Of a DNA stretch of 64,000 nucleotides, positions 1 to 8,274 are shown piece after piece. Made by a program: the position numbers and the translations under genes. The notes below the pieces were generated by a model. It searched no databases and was not told the DNA's origin. It saw nothing but the letters and a program-made list of their open reading frames with translations. Source of the stretch: an uncultured Bacilli bacterium (GTDB lineage Bacteria > Bacillota_I > Bacilli_A > RF39 > UBA660). The stretch lies in NCBI GenBank assembly GCA_934089275.1, contig CAKOJJ010000004.1:1-64000 (forward strand). The letters run 5' to 3'. Each line of letters starts with the position of its first letter. Position 1 is the stretch's first letter.

Positions 1-1
1 T

Positions 2-75
2 GGGTCTATAGCCAAGTGGTAAGGCATGGGACTGCAACTCCCTGATCGTTGGTTCAAATCCGACTAGGCCCTCCA
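2..75 (+). tRNA. tRNA-Cys (anticodon GCA)
   Basis: The sequence folds as a complete cloverleaf. A 7-bp acceptor stem (GGGTCTA with TAGGCCC, including a G-U pair) encloses an anticodon arm with GCA in the loop and a T arm containing GGTTCAAATCC. The discriminator base is T, usual for cysteine tRNAs, and CCA is encoded in the DNA. Other tRNA genes may lie to the left, outside the window. Confidence 0.95.
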
Positions 76-124
76 TTTATAAATTAAAGTATTGATAATT
101 CAATACTTTTTTTGTGCAAGATAT

Positions 125-153
125 TTAAAAGAACAACCACAATATGGTATAAT
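125..153 (+). promoter_or_regulatory. sigma-A-type promoter of the gene at 186
   Basis: A TTAAAA -35-like element and a TATAAT -10 element are 17 bp apart, and TGG before the -10 makes it extended. A GGGAGG ribosome binding site precedes the start at 186. The assignment rests on motif match only. Confidence 0.6.
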
Positions 154-185
154 ATTTGATATAGAAATATAGGGAGGAAGTTCTA

Positions 186-584
186 ATGAAATTTTATATA
201 GGATCAGGAATGGCAGGATGTGAATCAGTGAATTATTATGCTAAACATTTAAAACAAAATGGATGGCAACAAACTTACGATTGGGTAAAAAATGTTAATG
301 CAGATGTTTCAATAGATGATATGATTGAATATGCAAAGCACGAAAAAAAAGGCATCGAAGATGCTGATGTAGTCATAATATTATTACCAGCTGGTAGAGG
401 TGCACACATTGAATTAGGAATGGCTCTAGCATTAAACAAAAAGGTATTTTTATGTGCCCCAAGTCAAAATGATTTTACTGTTGAAAATACAGTAGCATTT
501 TATGGGCTGTCAAATATTAAACAACTAACTGGAAATGCTGATGAAAATATAGAAGAAATAATACAATTATCACAAAAAAAATAA
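186..584 (+). CDS. nucleoside 2-deoxyribosyltransferase-like protein
   Basis: This 132-residue protein has the compact Rossmann-like pattern of the nucleoside 2-deoxyribosyltransferase superfamily. It begins with a beta strand and glycine-rich turn (YIGSGMAG), then ADVVIILLPAGRGAHIELGMAL in the middle. The glutamate in HIELG sits where the catalytic nucleophile of that superfamily is found. Family members transfer or hydrolyse deoxyribosyl groups of nucleosides, but many short versions have no assigned substrate, so the activity is inferred from the fold. It is monocistronic, with its own promoter, a GGGAGG ribosome binding site and a terminator. Confidence 0.65.
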   Translation: MKFYIGSGMAGCESVNYYAKHLKQNGWQQTYDWVKNVNADVSIDDMIEYAKHEKKGIEDADVVIILLPAGRGAHIELGMALALNKKVFLCAPSQNDFTVENTVAFYGLSNIKQLTGNADENIEEIIQLSQKK

Positions 585-614
585 AAAAAGCACTTTATAG
601 AAAAGTGTTTTTTT
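584..614. terminator. intrinsic terminator, probably bidirectional
   Basis: An inverted repeat (CACTTT, loop ATAG, AAAGTG) is extended by an A-run on the left and a T-run on the right. It can therefore stop the rightward gene at 186 and the leftward gene ending at 616. Confidence 0.85.
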
Positions 615-615
615 C

Positions 616-2220
616 TTACTTTAAATTAATGATATATCGATCGTTTCTAAAATCAAATTGCAAGTATATTTCATCAGCTAAAGAGATATCTCTATCAACT
701 GATACAAACAGTTTATTATCAATATCATTACTATCTAACATACTAGCTTTCTCACTTTTAACTTTATTTCCAATCTTGTATACAATTGTCATATAATTTC
801 CAAAAATGTTATTTATAGTTCCAAAATTACTATAATAGTTTGCTGTATTATCTATAATAGCCTCATAATCCAAAATTACCATTGTTTTATTAGAAAACAT
901 AGAATTATTAGAATTGGAACTTATAACATTAGATAATAAATAACAACTATCAACAGTTCCACATTTAACATATTTACTACTATAACTATCTTTAATTAAA
1001 TAAGATCTAATGTTAAATTCAAAATGATTTTTGCCCAGTGGATTTACAGATATGTTTTCATTTAAACTATGATTTTCAATGTTTCTCTCTTTATCGATAT
1101 TTTTAACATCAACCATAAAGTTTTTATAATCCAAAGAAACATTATTAAACATTCCGCTTAAACTATATTGAACTTTTAAAGTATATGTATCACTTAAACT
1201 TTCAGGTACTTCAAATGCAACCGTTGCTTCAGTTTTAGAATTAGCAGGTAACTCTTGCTTTTCTATATAAGGTTTACCTAAGTCAAAAAATTTATTATTA
1301 ACAGAATTTGTTGCTCTATATAAAAGTTTTCCATTGGCAAGAACAATTTTATTTAAATTTAAAGTTTTTGATTTCGATGAAGAATTATAAAGAGACAAAT
1401 TAACAATTACATATTTATAACTATCATTTATTCTATTACCATTAAAATCATATTTTGTAACGTAAGAATCTAATACAGTATAAGTAATATTATCTACAAT
1501 CGCACTTTCAGTCTCTTGAAGTCCTCTAACATAATTCTTGTAGTAATTAAATCCAACTACACCAAGTACAATAACAACAACAGAAGTAACAAGAGATATA
1601 GCAAATTTGTTTTCTAAAATGTAATACCTAAATTCACGTATACTTCTTCTCAAAGTCCTCATATATTTATAATTATTTTGACCCAAAGTAAATTCGAATT
1701 CTTCTCTATCTTTTTCACTTATTTGAAGATCATCTAAGTCTTTACTAAAGTTGAATTTCTTAATATTAAATCCAACACCTCTTATAAAACAAACAAAGAC
1801 AAAAATATATCCCGGTAAAGATAATAAGAAGGTTAAATCTTTAATCAAAATTATGACATCACTGGTTAAAGCCGTATCAACAACAACTCTTAAAGTCCTA
1901 TAAATATATATATAACTACAAATAGTTGCAATTAAATAAATAAGTAAAAACAAATATAATCTATTAGGTTTCTTTTTTATTTTAAACAAATAATAGACTA
2001 TTGCCGATAATATTAAAGCAATTGCTAAAAACACAAATATTCCATGATTAATATATATATCAGCACCAGCATATACATAAGTACTTGTACGTTGCAAAGT
2101 TCTAAAAAGATTAGAAATATCGTTTAAATTAAATAAAGCCATAGAAATACAAAATAATATGATTATATGAATTAATTTAAAGTGTTTAATCAAAAAAGCA
2201 TAAGGCTTTCTTAGTACCAT
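616..2220 (-). CDS. polytopic membrane protein of unknown function
   Basis: I do not recognise the family of this 534-residue protein. Four hydrophobic segments lie in roughly residues 12-165. A basic, charged cytoplasmic stretch of about 40 residues follows, then a fifth segment near residues 205-230 (ISLVTSVVVIVLGVVGFNYY). The remaining 300 residues are predominantly beta-strand-like and presumably extracytoplasmic. A GGAGGG ribosome binding site precedes the ATG. It is the last gene of a minus-strand run of envelope-like genes that starts near 4979, and it ends at the shared terminator. A stress-sensing or surface role would be a guess. Confidence 0.7.
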   Translation of the reverse strand: MVLRKPYAFLIKHFKLIHIIILFCISMALFNLNDISNLFRTLQRTSTYVYAGADIYINHGIFVFLAIALILSAIVYYLFKIKKKPNRLYLFLLIYLIATICSYIYIYRTLRVVVDTALTSDVIILIKDLTFLLSLPGYIFVFVCFIRGVGFNIKKFNFSKDLDDLQISEKDREEFEFTLGQNNYKYMRTLRRSIREFRYYILENKFAISLVTSVVVIVLGVVGFNYYKNYVRGLQETESAIVDNITYTVLDSYVTKYDFNGNRINDSYKYVIVNLSLYNSSSKSKTLNLNKIVLANGKLLYRATNSVNNKFFDLGKPYIEKQELPANSKTEATVAFEVPESLSDTYTLKVQYSLSGMFNNVSLDYKNFMVDVKNIDKERNIENHSLNENISVNPLGKNHFEFNIRSYLIKDSYSSKYVKCGTVDSCYLLSNVISSNSNNSMFSNKTMVILDYEAIIDNTANYYSNFGTINNIFGNYMTIVYKIGNKVKSEKASMLDSNDIDNKLFVSVDRDISLADEIYLQFDFRNDRYIINLK

Positions 2221-2282
2221 ACTAACCCTCCTATTCTATTAAAAATTATAGCATAAAAAAAAGAAAAAATATATCGAGTATA

Positions 2283-2606
2283 TTAATTCTTTTTCTTAAC
2301 TAACATTTGACCATCCATTAAAAAGACATTTTTATTTTCTTTCAATAATTTTGAGATATCAACATTCAAAGTATTTAAAACGGTATCTAAAGTATCCCCA
2401 GATTTAGTAATATAATAACTATAATTTTGATTAGGTATTAAAAGTACTTGACCTGGATAAATATAATCATTGATATCAAATCCATTCATACTTGCAAGTA
2501 AATTAGGATTAATGTTATATGTTTTAGCTATTTTATAAAGACTATCACCTTTTTTTATTGTGTAATATTCAAAATAAGTGTCTTTCGTTGGCTCTCTATA
2601 ATACAT
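2283..2606 (-). CDS. small protein with two LysM domains
   Basis: The protein has 107 residues and two LysM repeats, at about residues 14-58 (YYTIKKGDSLYKIAKTYN ... YPGQVLLIP) and 64-107 (YYITKSGDTLDTVL). LysM modules bind N-acetylglucosamine-containing glycans such as peptidoglycan. No signal peptide or membrane segment is visible. This resembles cytoplasmic or spore-coat LysM proteins of sporulating Firmicutes, or a partner of a membrane protein. The second repeat is more divergent at its end. Confidence 0.8.
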   Translation of the reverse strand: MYYREPTKDTYFEYYTIKKGDSLYKIAKTYNINPNLLASMNGFDINDYIYPGQVLLIPNQNYSYYITKSGDTLDTVLNTLNVDISKLLKENKNVFLMDGQMLVKKKN

Positions 2607-2652
2607 AAAATCACTCCTAATATAGAATATGTATTATGAGAAAAAGTTGTTA

Positions 2653-3714
2653 TTAAAATATGTATATACGATTTAAATAATTAAATTTCCAATCAAAATT
2701 TGATAATAATAAAACATTACCATTTTTTTCATCATAGCTATATAAAGAATCATTGCTTAAGTAATATACCTTATTATCATCACAAGAAATAATTGCTTTT
2801 ACCTCAAGATTAGTTAACATTATTTTCTCTTTAGAATTGTTATAGTATTTATATAATTTATTATTATCTATTACATAATTTACTTTATTTTTATAGTCAA
2901 AATACATATTAGTATATTTTAATTTAGATAAAGTTATATCTTTTAAAGAACCATCGTAATATTTACCAATTTCCTTTTTGCTAACTTTTATTACTTTTTT
3001 CTTCTTTAAATCAATCGCATATTCCACCATATTTTTTTTATCAAACAAATAGACTTTATTTTTATAATAACCTAAAAAGTATGAATCAAAAGATATATCA
3101 TAATCAGATACTATCTTTTCACTTGTTTCTTTTTCAATATTTATATAATAAAAATCATTAAATACTCTACTTGCATCATAATCAGCAAATAGAATAAATT
3201 GATTATAATTAAAACTTAAACTATTGTCATAATGTTCTTTCTCTAAAAAGTGAAGTTCTCTTTTTGTTAACACATTTTTTATTCCATAACCATCCCAAAT
3301 GTAATATTTATTTGATTTATCATAAACTGAAAAATTGTCATAGTTTTCTTTAGAACCAGTGTTAACAACATCATAGTTTTCAACAAAATAATTATCATTA
3401 TCACTACATACATAAGAGAATGTTAAATACTTGCTTATTGGTTTTACACAAGTTATTCCATTATTCTCTTTTACATCAATATCATCAATTATATGTCTTT
3501 TATTACTATACTTTTCAGTAGAAATATAAGAATAATTACTTGAATCATTATAAATATTTATATAATAACTATCATAAGTCTTATCATATTTTTCTTTTAT
3601 TGTATATGTATTAATTACATATTCCAACTCATAATTTTTCTTTTTATTAACCACTAAAAAATATGTTACAAACAATAAAACTAAAAAAATTACAAACACA
3701 ACATTTTTCTTCAT
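2653..3714 (-). CDS. membrane-anchored extracytoplasmic protein, unknown family
   Basis: An N-terminal hydrophobic anchor (VVFVIFLVLLFVTYFLVV) is followed by about 320 residues rich in tyrosine, aspartate, asparagine and lysine. Repeated short YYINI- and KVYLFDKKN-like strand motifs suggest a beta-propeller-like extracytoplasmic domain. The open frame extends 15 codons upstream, but GAAGGTG lies correctly before the ATG at 3714, so that start is used; it gives 353 residues. I do not recognise a family. It lies in one transcription unit with the PH-domain and thioredoxin-fold genes upstream. Confidence 0.65.
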   Translation of the reverse strand: MKKNVVFVIFLVLLFVTYFLVVNKKKNYELEYVINTYTIKEKYDKTYDSYYINIYNDSSNYSYISTEKYSNKRHIIDDIDVKENNGITCVKPISKYLTFSYVCSDNDNYFVENYDVVNTGSKENYDNFSVYDKSNKYYIWDGYGIKNVLTKRELHFLEKEHYDNSLSFNYNQFILFADYDASRVFNDFYYINIEKETSEKIVSDYDISFDSYFLGYYKNKVYLFDKKNMVEYAIDLKKKKVIKVSKKEIGKYYDGSLKDITLSKLKYTNMYFDYKNKVNYVIDNNKLYKYYNNSKEKIMLTNLEVKAIISCDDNKVYYLSNDSLYSYDEKNGNVLLLSNFDWKFNYLNRIYIF

Positions 3715-3736
3715 ATTCACCTTCAAAAAAAGAAGA

Positions 3737-4180
3737 CTATTCTTCTTCCTTTTTAGCATATTTCTTTTTTGCTTCTTGCATAAACATTGTTATTTCTGTT
3801 TCAATTTCTGGTAAAGAATCTTTGTCCAAATCTGATACATAAACTTGTTCCCTAACAGTGTCTATTATAATTGTTCCCCAAATAATACCGGCTTTAACAG
3901 TTAAATCGTTATACAAATCTGGAGTAATTGATGAGAACTTATAACCTACTATTAATTTCTTTTGAGCTATTATTAATCTTTCGTTTGTAACTGCAATTAC
4001 ACCAGTGTTAAATAAACTCAATGGTTTAATATCCAATTGACCAGAAAAAATAAAGTTTATCCTTTCATTTGGATTTAAATGCATATCAATGACTTTACAA
4101 TGTTTTTTTAATCTCCAAGAAACAGATCCTGGAAATTTATTTCTAAATTGTTTTAATAATTCATAACTACTTTGTTCCAT
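3737..4180 (-). CDS. bacterial PH-domain (YokE-like) protein
   Basis: The protein has 147 residues. The central part (about 30-125) contains LNPNERINFIFSGQL and GVIAVTNERLIIAQ followed by strands ending in IIDTVREQVYV. This is the pattern of short bacterial PH domains (YokE-like family), where TNERLI is the conserved hairpin. Such proteins are usually soluble and their ligands are mostly unknown. The start overlaps the end of the upstream thioredoxin-fold gene by 14 bp, indicating translational coupling. Confidence 0.7.
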   Translation of the reverse strand: MEQSSYELLKQFRNKFPGSVSWRLKKHCKVIDMHLNPNERINFIFSGQLDIKPLSLFNTGVIAVTNERLIIAQKKLIVGYKFSSITPDLYNDLTVKAGIIWGTIIIDTVREQVYVSDLDKDSLPEIETEITMFMQEAKKKYAKKEEE

Positions 4181-4979
4181 TTTCAGTACTTCCTTTCTTC
4201 ACTAATTTATATTTACTAAGTGTATCTATCAAAACTTCCTCTTTTACATAACCTTTTATACAATCTACTAATTTACCACTCTTCGTAATTAATGTCATTG
4301 GTTTAGCAAAACCTTGAGTCATTGTTTTAACTTCTCCTTTGGTATTACATTTAGCAGGAATCTCAAAATCTAAATTTATAACTTTTTGAAATTCTGTTTC
4401 ATCATAATTATCTGAATCAAAATAATATATTGATAAATCATTTTCTTTAGCGACCTTATTTATAACAGGTAAATATAAATTGCAATATGAACAACCAGCA
4501 TAACCAATAACAGCAACAGTATAATTTTTTGATTTGACTAAATCTAAATATTCTTTAGCATTTGCTGCAACCTTATAATAGCGGTCCTTTTCTAATATTT
4601 TATTATATATATTTTCTTCAAAGAAATCTACATAATTACTATAAGAACCTTCATTAATTGAAGCCTTATAATTACCATCAACAAATAATAATTGAGTTTT
4701 ATCATCTAAAATAATAGACAACGATTCTTCGATTTTACTTTTTGTTAAATATGTATAATATGTATTAACACGATAATCTTTTTTAAATTGTTTGGCCATA
4801 GTTTTAAAATTTTTTGATGGTTTTCCATAACGAATTAAAACATAATCGTGCTTTGTTATAACATCATTTATATTACTCGCATTAACTTCTTTGATTTCAT
4901 ATTTTTTATATTCAGTAAACCATAGAATAAATATTAAAAGAAATATAGCAGTAAAAATTATCATAAATCCCTTTTTCAT
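4167..4979 (-). CDS. membrane-anchored thioredoxin-fold protein
   Basis: The protein has 270 residues. An N-terminal membrane anchor (residues 5-22) is followed by two thioredoxin-like halves. The C-terminal half carries a CSYC redox motif in GYAGCSYCNLYLPV, and the cis-proline loop expected of the fold is visible as AKPMTLIT. It probably acts outside the membrane in disulphide exchange; the substrate is unknown. The first half (residues about 40-125) has no CxxC and may be a degenerate thioredoxin domain. trxB lies just upstream in the same direction. Confidence 0.75.
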   Translation of the reverse strand: MKKGFMIIFTAIFLLIFILWFTEYKKYEIKEVNASNINDVITKHDYVLIRYGKPSKNFKTMAKQFKKDYRVNTYYTYLTKSKIEESLSIILDDKTQLLFVDGNYKASINEGSYSNYVDFFEENIYNKILEKDRYYKVAANAKEYLDLVKSKNYTVAVIGYAGCSYCNLYLPVINKVAKENDLSIYYFDSDNYDETEFQKVINLDFEIPAKCNTKGEVKTMTQGFAKPMTLITKSGKLVDCIKGYVKEEVLIDTLSKYKLVKKGSTENGTK

Positions 4980-5031
4980 ATTTTCACTTCCAATTAACTA
5001 TATTTTATAATAGACTTAAGAAAATGACAAT

Positions 5032-5913
5032 CTATTTATTATTTAAAAAATTTATAGCTTTACTAGACGCGATTGCACCATCACTTGCTGCTGTGATAAG
5101 CTGTCTAAAGTTCTTATCTCTTGTATCTCCAGCTACAAATATATTTTCAGTTTTAGTTGATGTATCTATTGATTCAATAAAACCATTAGAAGATATATCC
5201 ACATAATCTTTAAATATTAAATTGTTTGGCATATATCCAATAGCTATAAATAAACCATCTACATTCAATAACTCATGATTTGTTAATTCTAAACCAGTTA
5301 ATCTACTCTCTCCATTCAATTTTGATATTGAATTATTACAAATTATTTCTATATTTTCAGATTTCTTTAGTTTATCAAGCATAGTAGCATCACATTTAAA
5401 TTTATCACTTCGATTTATCAAGTATACCTTTTTTGCTATATTTGCTAGATATAAAGCATCTTCAACTGCAGTAGCACCTGATCCCAAAACAGCAACTTCT
5501 TTATCTTTATAAAAGTTACCATCACAAGTGGCACAATAAGAAATACCTTTACCAATAAGTTCATTTTCTCCATACAATCCAAGCTTTCTTTGAACAAGTC
5601 CATTAGCAATGATAATTGTTTTTGTTCTATAAACATCTTTATTAGTTTTAAGTGTATTTGCATCAATTATTTGAGTTACTTCTTCAAACTTTACCTCTAC
5701 TCCAAGGTCTTTTACTTGATTGTATAATTTATTTGCAAACTCATAACCAGAGGTTTTGCTAATTCCAGGATAATTTTCTACGACACTTGAATTAATAATT
5801 TGACCACCATAAACATTTTTTTCAAGAATTAGAACTTTTTTCATTGCACGAGCAGCATAGATAGCGGCAGACATCCCTGCAGGCCCTGCACCAATAATTA
5901 TAATGTCATACAT
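5032..5913 (-). CDS. trxB: thioredoxin reductase
   Basis: This FAD- and NADPH-dependent enzyme reduces thioredoxin. The 293-residue chain starts with the FAD-binding GAGPAG loop (residues 8-13). The CATC active site is at residues 127-130, followed by the NADPH-binding GSGATA loop, and it ends with the FAD-contacting VAGD motif and a low-complexity tail. The ATG at 5913 has an AGGAGG site 7 bp upstream, so the 12-codon upstream extension of the frame is not used. Length is slightly below the usual 310-320 residues, but every motif is present. Confidence 0.93.
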   Translation of the reverse strand: MYDIIIIGAGPAGMSAAIYAARAMKKVLILEKNVYGGQIINSSVVENYPGISKTSGYEFANKLYNQVKDLGVEVKFEEVTQIIDANTLKTNKDVYRTKTIIIANGLVQRKLGLYGENELIGKGISYCATCDGNFYKDKEVAVLGSGATAVEDALYLANIAKKVYLINRSDKFKCDATMLDKLKKSENIEIICNNSISKLNGESRLTGLELTNHELLNVDGLFIAIGYMPNNLIFKDYVDISSNGFIESIDTSTKTENIFVAGDTRDKNFRQLITAASDGAIASSKAINFLNNK

Positions 5914-6004
5914 AGTTTTGCCTCCTAATAATATTATAGCATATTTCACATTTTTAATTTATATAATATAAAGAAATGATATAATATAGGAGAGAGGCTA
6001 AATT

Positions 6005-6529
6005 ATGCAAAGTAAGCTATTTGAAGAATACCTAAAAGAACTTATAGATAAATCAAAAAATGCTTATGATATTTCTTGCGCTTTAAACGAGTTAGATGAA
6101 AAGAGTAAACAAGGAATTATGCTTGATAATGAAATCCCAATAGCTTTAACTAGAATCTACTGTTATCAAGGAATTTACTTTAGCAGTTTGGAAGAGATAA
6201 CTCAAGCTTTAAAAAATAAAAAAATAATGATTCAACACTTACAAATCATTGATTATATTGGTGATTTTGCTGGTGAATTTGACGTAATACGATTAACAAC
6301 TATCGCTGGAATCCAAATATTAAAAGATGAAAATTATCATGAATATAAAAGATATAATGAACATCAAAGCAGCTTTTATAATAAACCTGTTTGGGACACA
6401 GAAGAAGGCAGCATATACGAATTAGCACATGAACTACGAAAAAATGGTCAACATTTTCACCAAGATGATATTGATCTAGAAAATTTAAGATATTTAAACT
6501 TTCTTAGATTAGGATTAATAAAGAAATAA
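6005..6529 (+). CDS. hypothetical protein
   Basis: This is an unrecognised 174-residue soluble protein, largely helical. A charged N-terminal half is followed by a strand-rich middle (MIQHLQIIDYIGDFAG) and a C-terminal part containing several histidines (GQHFHQDD). It has a GGAGAG ribosome binding site, a TATAAT-like element about 25 bp upstream and its own terminator. It is the only plus-strand gene among minus-strand neighbours. No signal peptide or membrane segment is seen. Confidence 0.6.
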   Translation: MQSKLFEEYLKELIDKSKNAYDISCALNELDEKSKQGIMLDNEIPIALTRIYCYQGIYFSSLEEITQALKNKKIMIQHLQIIDYIGDFAGEFDVIRLTTIAGIQILKDENYHEYKRYNEHQSSFYNKPVWDTEEGSIYELAHELRKNGQHFHQDDIDLENLRYLNFLRLGLIKK

Positions 6530-6547
6530 AAAAATTTTTATAAAAAT

Positions 6548-6583
6548 AAAACTACTTTATATAAAATTAAAAAGTAGTTTTTT
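6548..6583 (+). terminator. intrinsic terminator
   Basis: AAACTACTTT and AAAGTAGTTT form the stem around an AT-rich loop, followed by a T-run. The hairpin lies just after the stop of the gene at 6005. It also lies downstream of the tmRNA on the other strand and could serve both. Confidence 0.8.
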
Positions 6584-6618
6584 ATATTATCTTGAAAATT
6601 TCAAGCTTATTATCAAAT

Positions 6619-6971
6619 TGGTGGAGCCGGGGAGATTTGAACTCCCGTCCAAATTACTTTCAAAGTAGCGTCTACAGGTTTAGTTAGAAATAAAATTTCA
6701 TAAGTACAAAAGCATCTAACAAACTAATACTTACTATCTTATAAATTATTCGTTCACGTCATATAAGAACTAACGTAAATATAAACCACATATATGAACC
6801 AATATTTTAACTGTGGATGATTAAAATACCAGCCTCCTTGCTAAATTTTAAGCAAATACTGGAGAAAAATTAAAACCTTTGTCAGTTAATTTTAAGTTTT
6901 GCTATTTAAAGTATAGCTACTACCTGCAACTAAATCAAAACCATAATCTGTCGAAACCAAATTACGGCCCC
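6619..6971 (-). ncRNA. ssrA: tmRNA (trans-translation RNA)
   Basis: The 5' end (GGGGCCGTAATTTGG) and the 3' end (AAATCTCCCCGGCTCCACCA) form the alanine-tRNA-like domain with encoded CCA and a G-U acceptor pair. The length of about 353 nt is normal. Aligned with the Bacillus subtilis resume site (AACT before the first tag codon), the resume codon is GAC at 6883-6881 and the stop is at 6850-6848. The encoded tag is (A)DKGFNFSPVFA. The DK start and FA end resemble Mollicutes tags more than the ALAA ending of Bacillus. Confidence 0.95.
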
Positions 6972-6980
6972 AAGTAACTA

Positions 6981-7007
6981 AATAATACCACATAATGTGG
7001 TATTATT
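6981..7007 (-). terminator. hairpin after divIC
   Basis: A 13-bp perfect stem (AATAATACCACAT with ATGTGGTATTATT) lies between the divIC stop and the tmRNA 5' end. No long T-run follows on either side, so termination strength is uncertain. Confidence 0.55.
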
Positions 7008-7011
7008 CAAA

Positions 7012-7299
7012 TTATTTTCCTAAATTACTTAAGTCAATTACATACTCTCCATCTTTTGTATATAGATACTTTTCTCTTGCGTATTTAGCTACATATTCAG
7101 GATCTTGTAATTTCTTTACATCATCTTCCAAATTTGCTTCGTCAGTTAATAAGGAAGTATAAACAGATTCAAGTCTTTCTTTCTCTTTTTTATTATTATA
7201 GATTTTTTGCCATGTGTTAAAACAAGATAAAGTCATCATTCCAACTAATAAAATAAATGCAATCGCATATAAACACAGTCTCATTTTATATTTATTCAT
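7012..7299 (-). CDS. divIC: septum formation initiator DivIC/FtsB
   Basis: The 95-residue bitopic protein has one transmembrane segment at residues 8-26, an extracytoplasmic coiled coil (about 33-62), and the family signature LQDPEYVAKYAREKY near residues 63-77. DivIC/FtsB joins FtsL and DivIB/FtsQ in the divisome. It follows yabP and yabQ as in Bacillus subtilis, which supports DivIC over another FtsB paralogue. Confidence 0.88.
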   Translation of the reverse strand: MNKYKMRLCLYAIAFILLVGMMTLSCFNTWQKIYNNKKEKERLESVYTSLLTDEANLEDDVKKLQDPEYVAKYAREKYLYTKDGEYVIDLSNLGK

Positions 7300-7340
7300 G
7301 ACAATTCCTCCTATTAATTATAATATAGCAAATTATCATT

Positions 7341-7607
7341 TTAAGTATTATATTTTCTCTTCAAAAAAGCCTTCTTTACACGATTTTTTACAATATATCC
7401 AGTGTAAGTACCAATAAAAATTGATAAGCATACATAAAAGTTAAATATAAAATAATTATATCTATAACAAAAATATACCAAAGTTATAATAAATATTATT
7501 GATAAGACAAATTTTAATATTTTATTTCTATTAATGAATAATTGATAGATTAGAGAAGCTATAATAGAAATACCTATTATTAATAACAAATAAATTAATT
7601 GATTCAT
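7341..7607 (-). CDS. yabQ: YabQ-like spore cortex membrane protein
   Basis: The 88-residue protein has three hydrophobic segments and a basic C-terminal tail (KNRVKKAFLKRKYN). YabQ is needed for spore cortex formation in Bacillus. The assignment rests on location directly after yabP (4-bp overlap of reading frames) and before divIC, plus the membrane topology. The Bacillus protein is considerably longer, so this is a minimal version. Confidence 0.65.
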   Translation of the reverse strand: MNQLIYLLLIIGISIIASLIYQLFINRNKILKFVLSIIFIITLVYFCYRYNYFIFNFYVCLSIFIGTYTGYIVKNRVKKAFLKRKYNT

Positions 7608-7876
7608 TTAAATAGCTTAGTAATAATAGAATCTCCTACTTTTTTATCTTCAGCATATACAAAAGAATCTATTGTACCTTTAATTGAAACATTACCATCT
7701 ATGGTATCCAACTTTATCATTTCAAGATTACTCCCTTTGATAAAAATATTTCCCATATTGCTTTCAAGCAAAAATTGTTTATCATCAAAGCTCACAATTT
7801 TCTTTATACCACTTATAATTATATTTTTTCTTTCTACAATTTTTACTACATGATTAAGACTATTATTATTTTCCAT
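7604..7876 (-). CDS. yabP: sporulation protein YabP
   Basis: The 90-residue protein carries the YabP/YqfC-family pattern: RKNIIISGIKKIVSFDDKQF, then FLLESNMGNIFIKGSNLEM and VSIKGTIDSFVY, ending in LFK. YabP is a mother-cell sporulation protein required for cortex assembly. The ATG at 7876 follows AGGAGG; the open frame extends 25 codons further upstream without a ribosome binding site. The gene is cotranscribed with yabQ and divIC. Confidence 0.88.
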   Translation of the reverse strand: MENNNSLNHVVKIVERKNIIISGIKKIVSFDDKQFLLESNMGNIFIKGSNLEMIKLDTIDGNVSIKGTIDSFVYAEDKKVGDSIITKLFK

Positions 7877-7910
7877 TATTATCCTCCTAGTAAAATATAT
7901 TTTTATTCCA

Positions 7911-7935
7911 AAAAAAAATTCACAAAATTGTGAAT
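7911..7935 (-). terminator. terminator overlapping the spoVG stop codon
   Basis: An ATTCACAA / TTGTGAAT stem is followed, on the minus strand, by a run of about eight T. The stem begins at the spoVG stop codon, so the gene ends inside its own terminator. Confidence 0.75.
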
Positions 7936-8213
7936 TAATTTTCTGATTCAACTCTTTTAAGTTCTTCTTCGTACTCTTTTAAGATAGCATCAGTAAACAT
8001 TTGTCTTGCTTCTTGATTAATTGGATGAGCTATATCTCTATATTCTCCAACTCCAGTTTGTTTACTTGGCATAGCTAAGAAAAGACCATTATCTCCTTCA
8101 AGAATTCTAATATCATGTACTACAAATTGATTATCTATAGTAACAGATGCAAATCCTCTCATTTTAGAATTTTCTTTTTCAACTACACGTACACGTACAT
8201 TTGTAATTTCCAT
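7935..8213 (-). CDS. spoVG: SpoVG, RNA/DNA-binding regulator
   Basis: The 92-residue protein matches SpoVG over its length: MEITNVRVRVV, KMRGFASVTIDNQFVVHDIRI, GLFLAMPSK, and YRDIAHPINQEARQ. SpoVG is a small nucleic-acid-binding protein with broad regulatory roles, including sporulation and envelope functions. It has its own terminator, separating it from the yabP-yabQ-divIC unit. Confidence 0.95.
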   Translation of the reverse strand: MEITNVRVRVVEKENSKMRGFASVTIDNQFVVHDIRILEGDNGLFLAMPSKQTGVGEYRDIAHPINQEARQMFTDAILKEYEEELKRVESEN

Positions 8214-8274
8214 CCTGTTTCACCTCTCTATTATAATTCAATTTTAATACATAAATTGAAAAAAAGCAACAATT

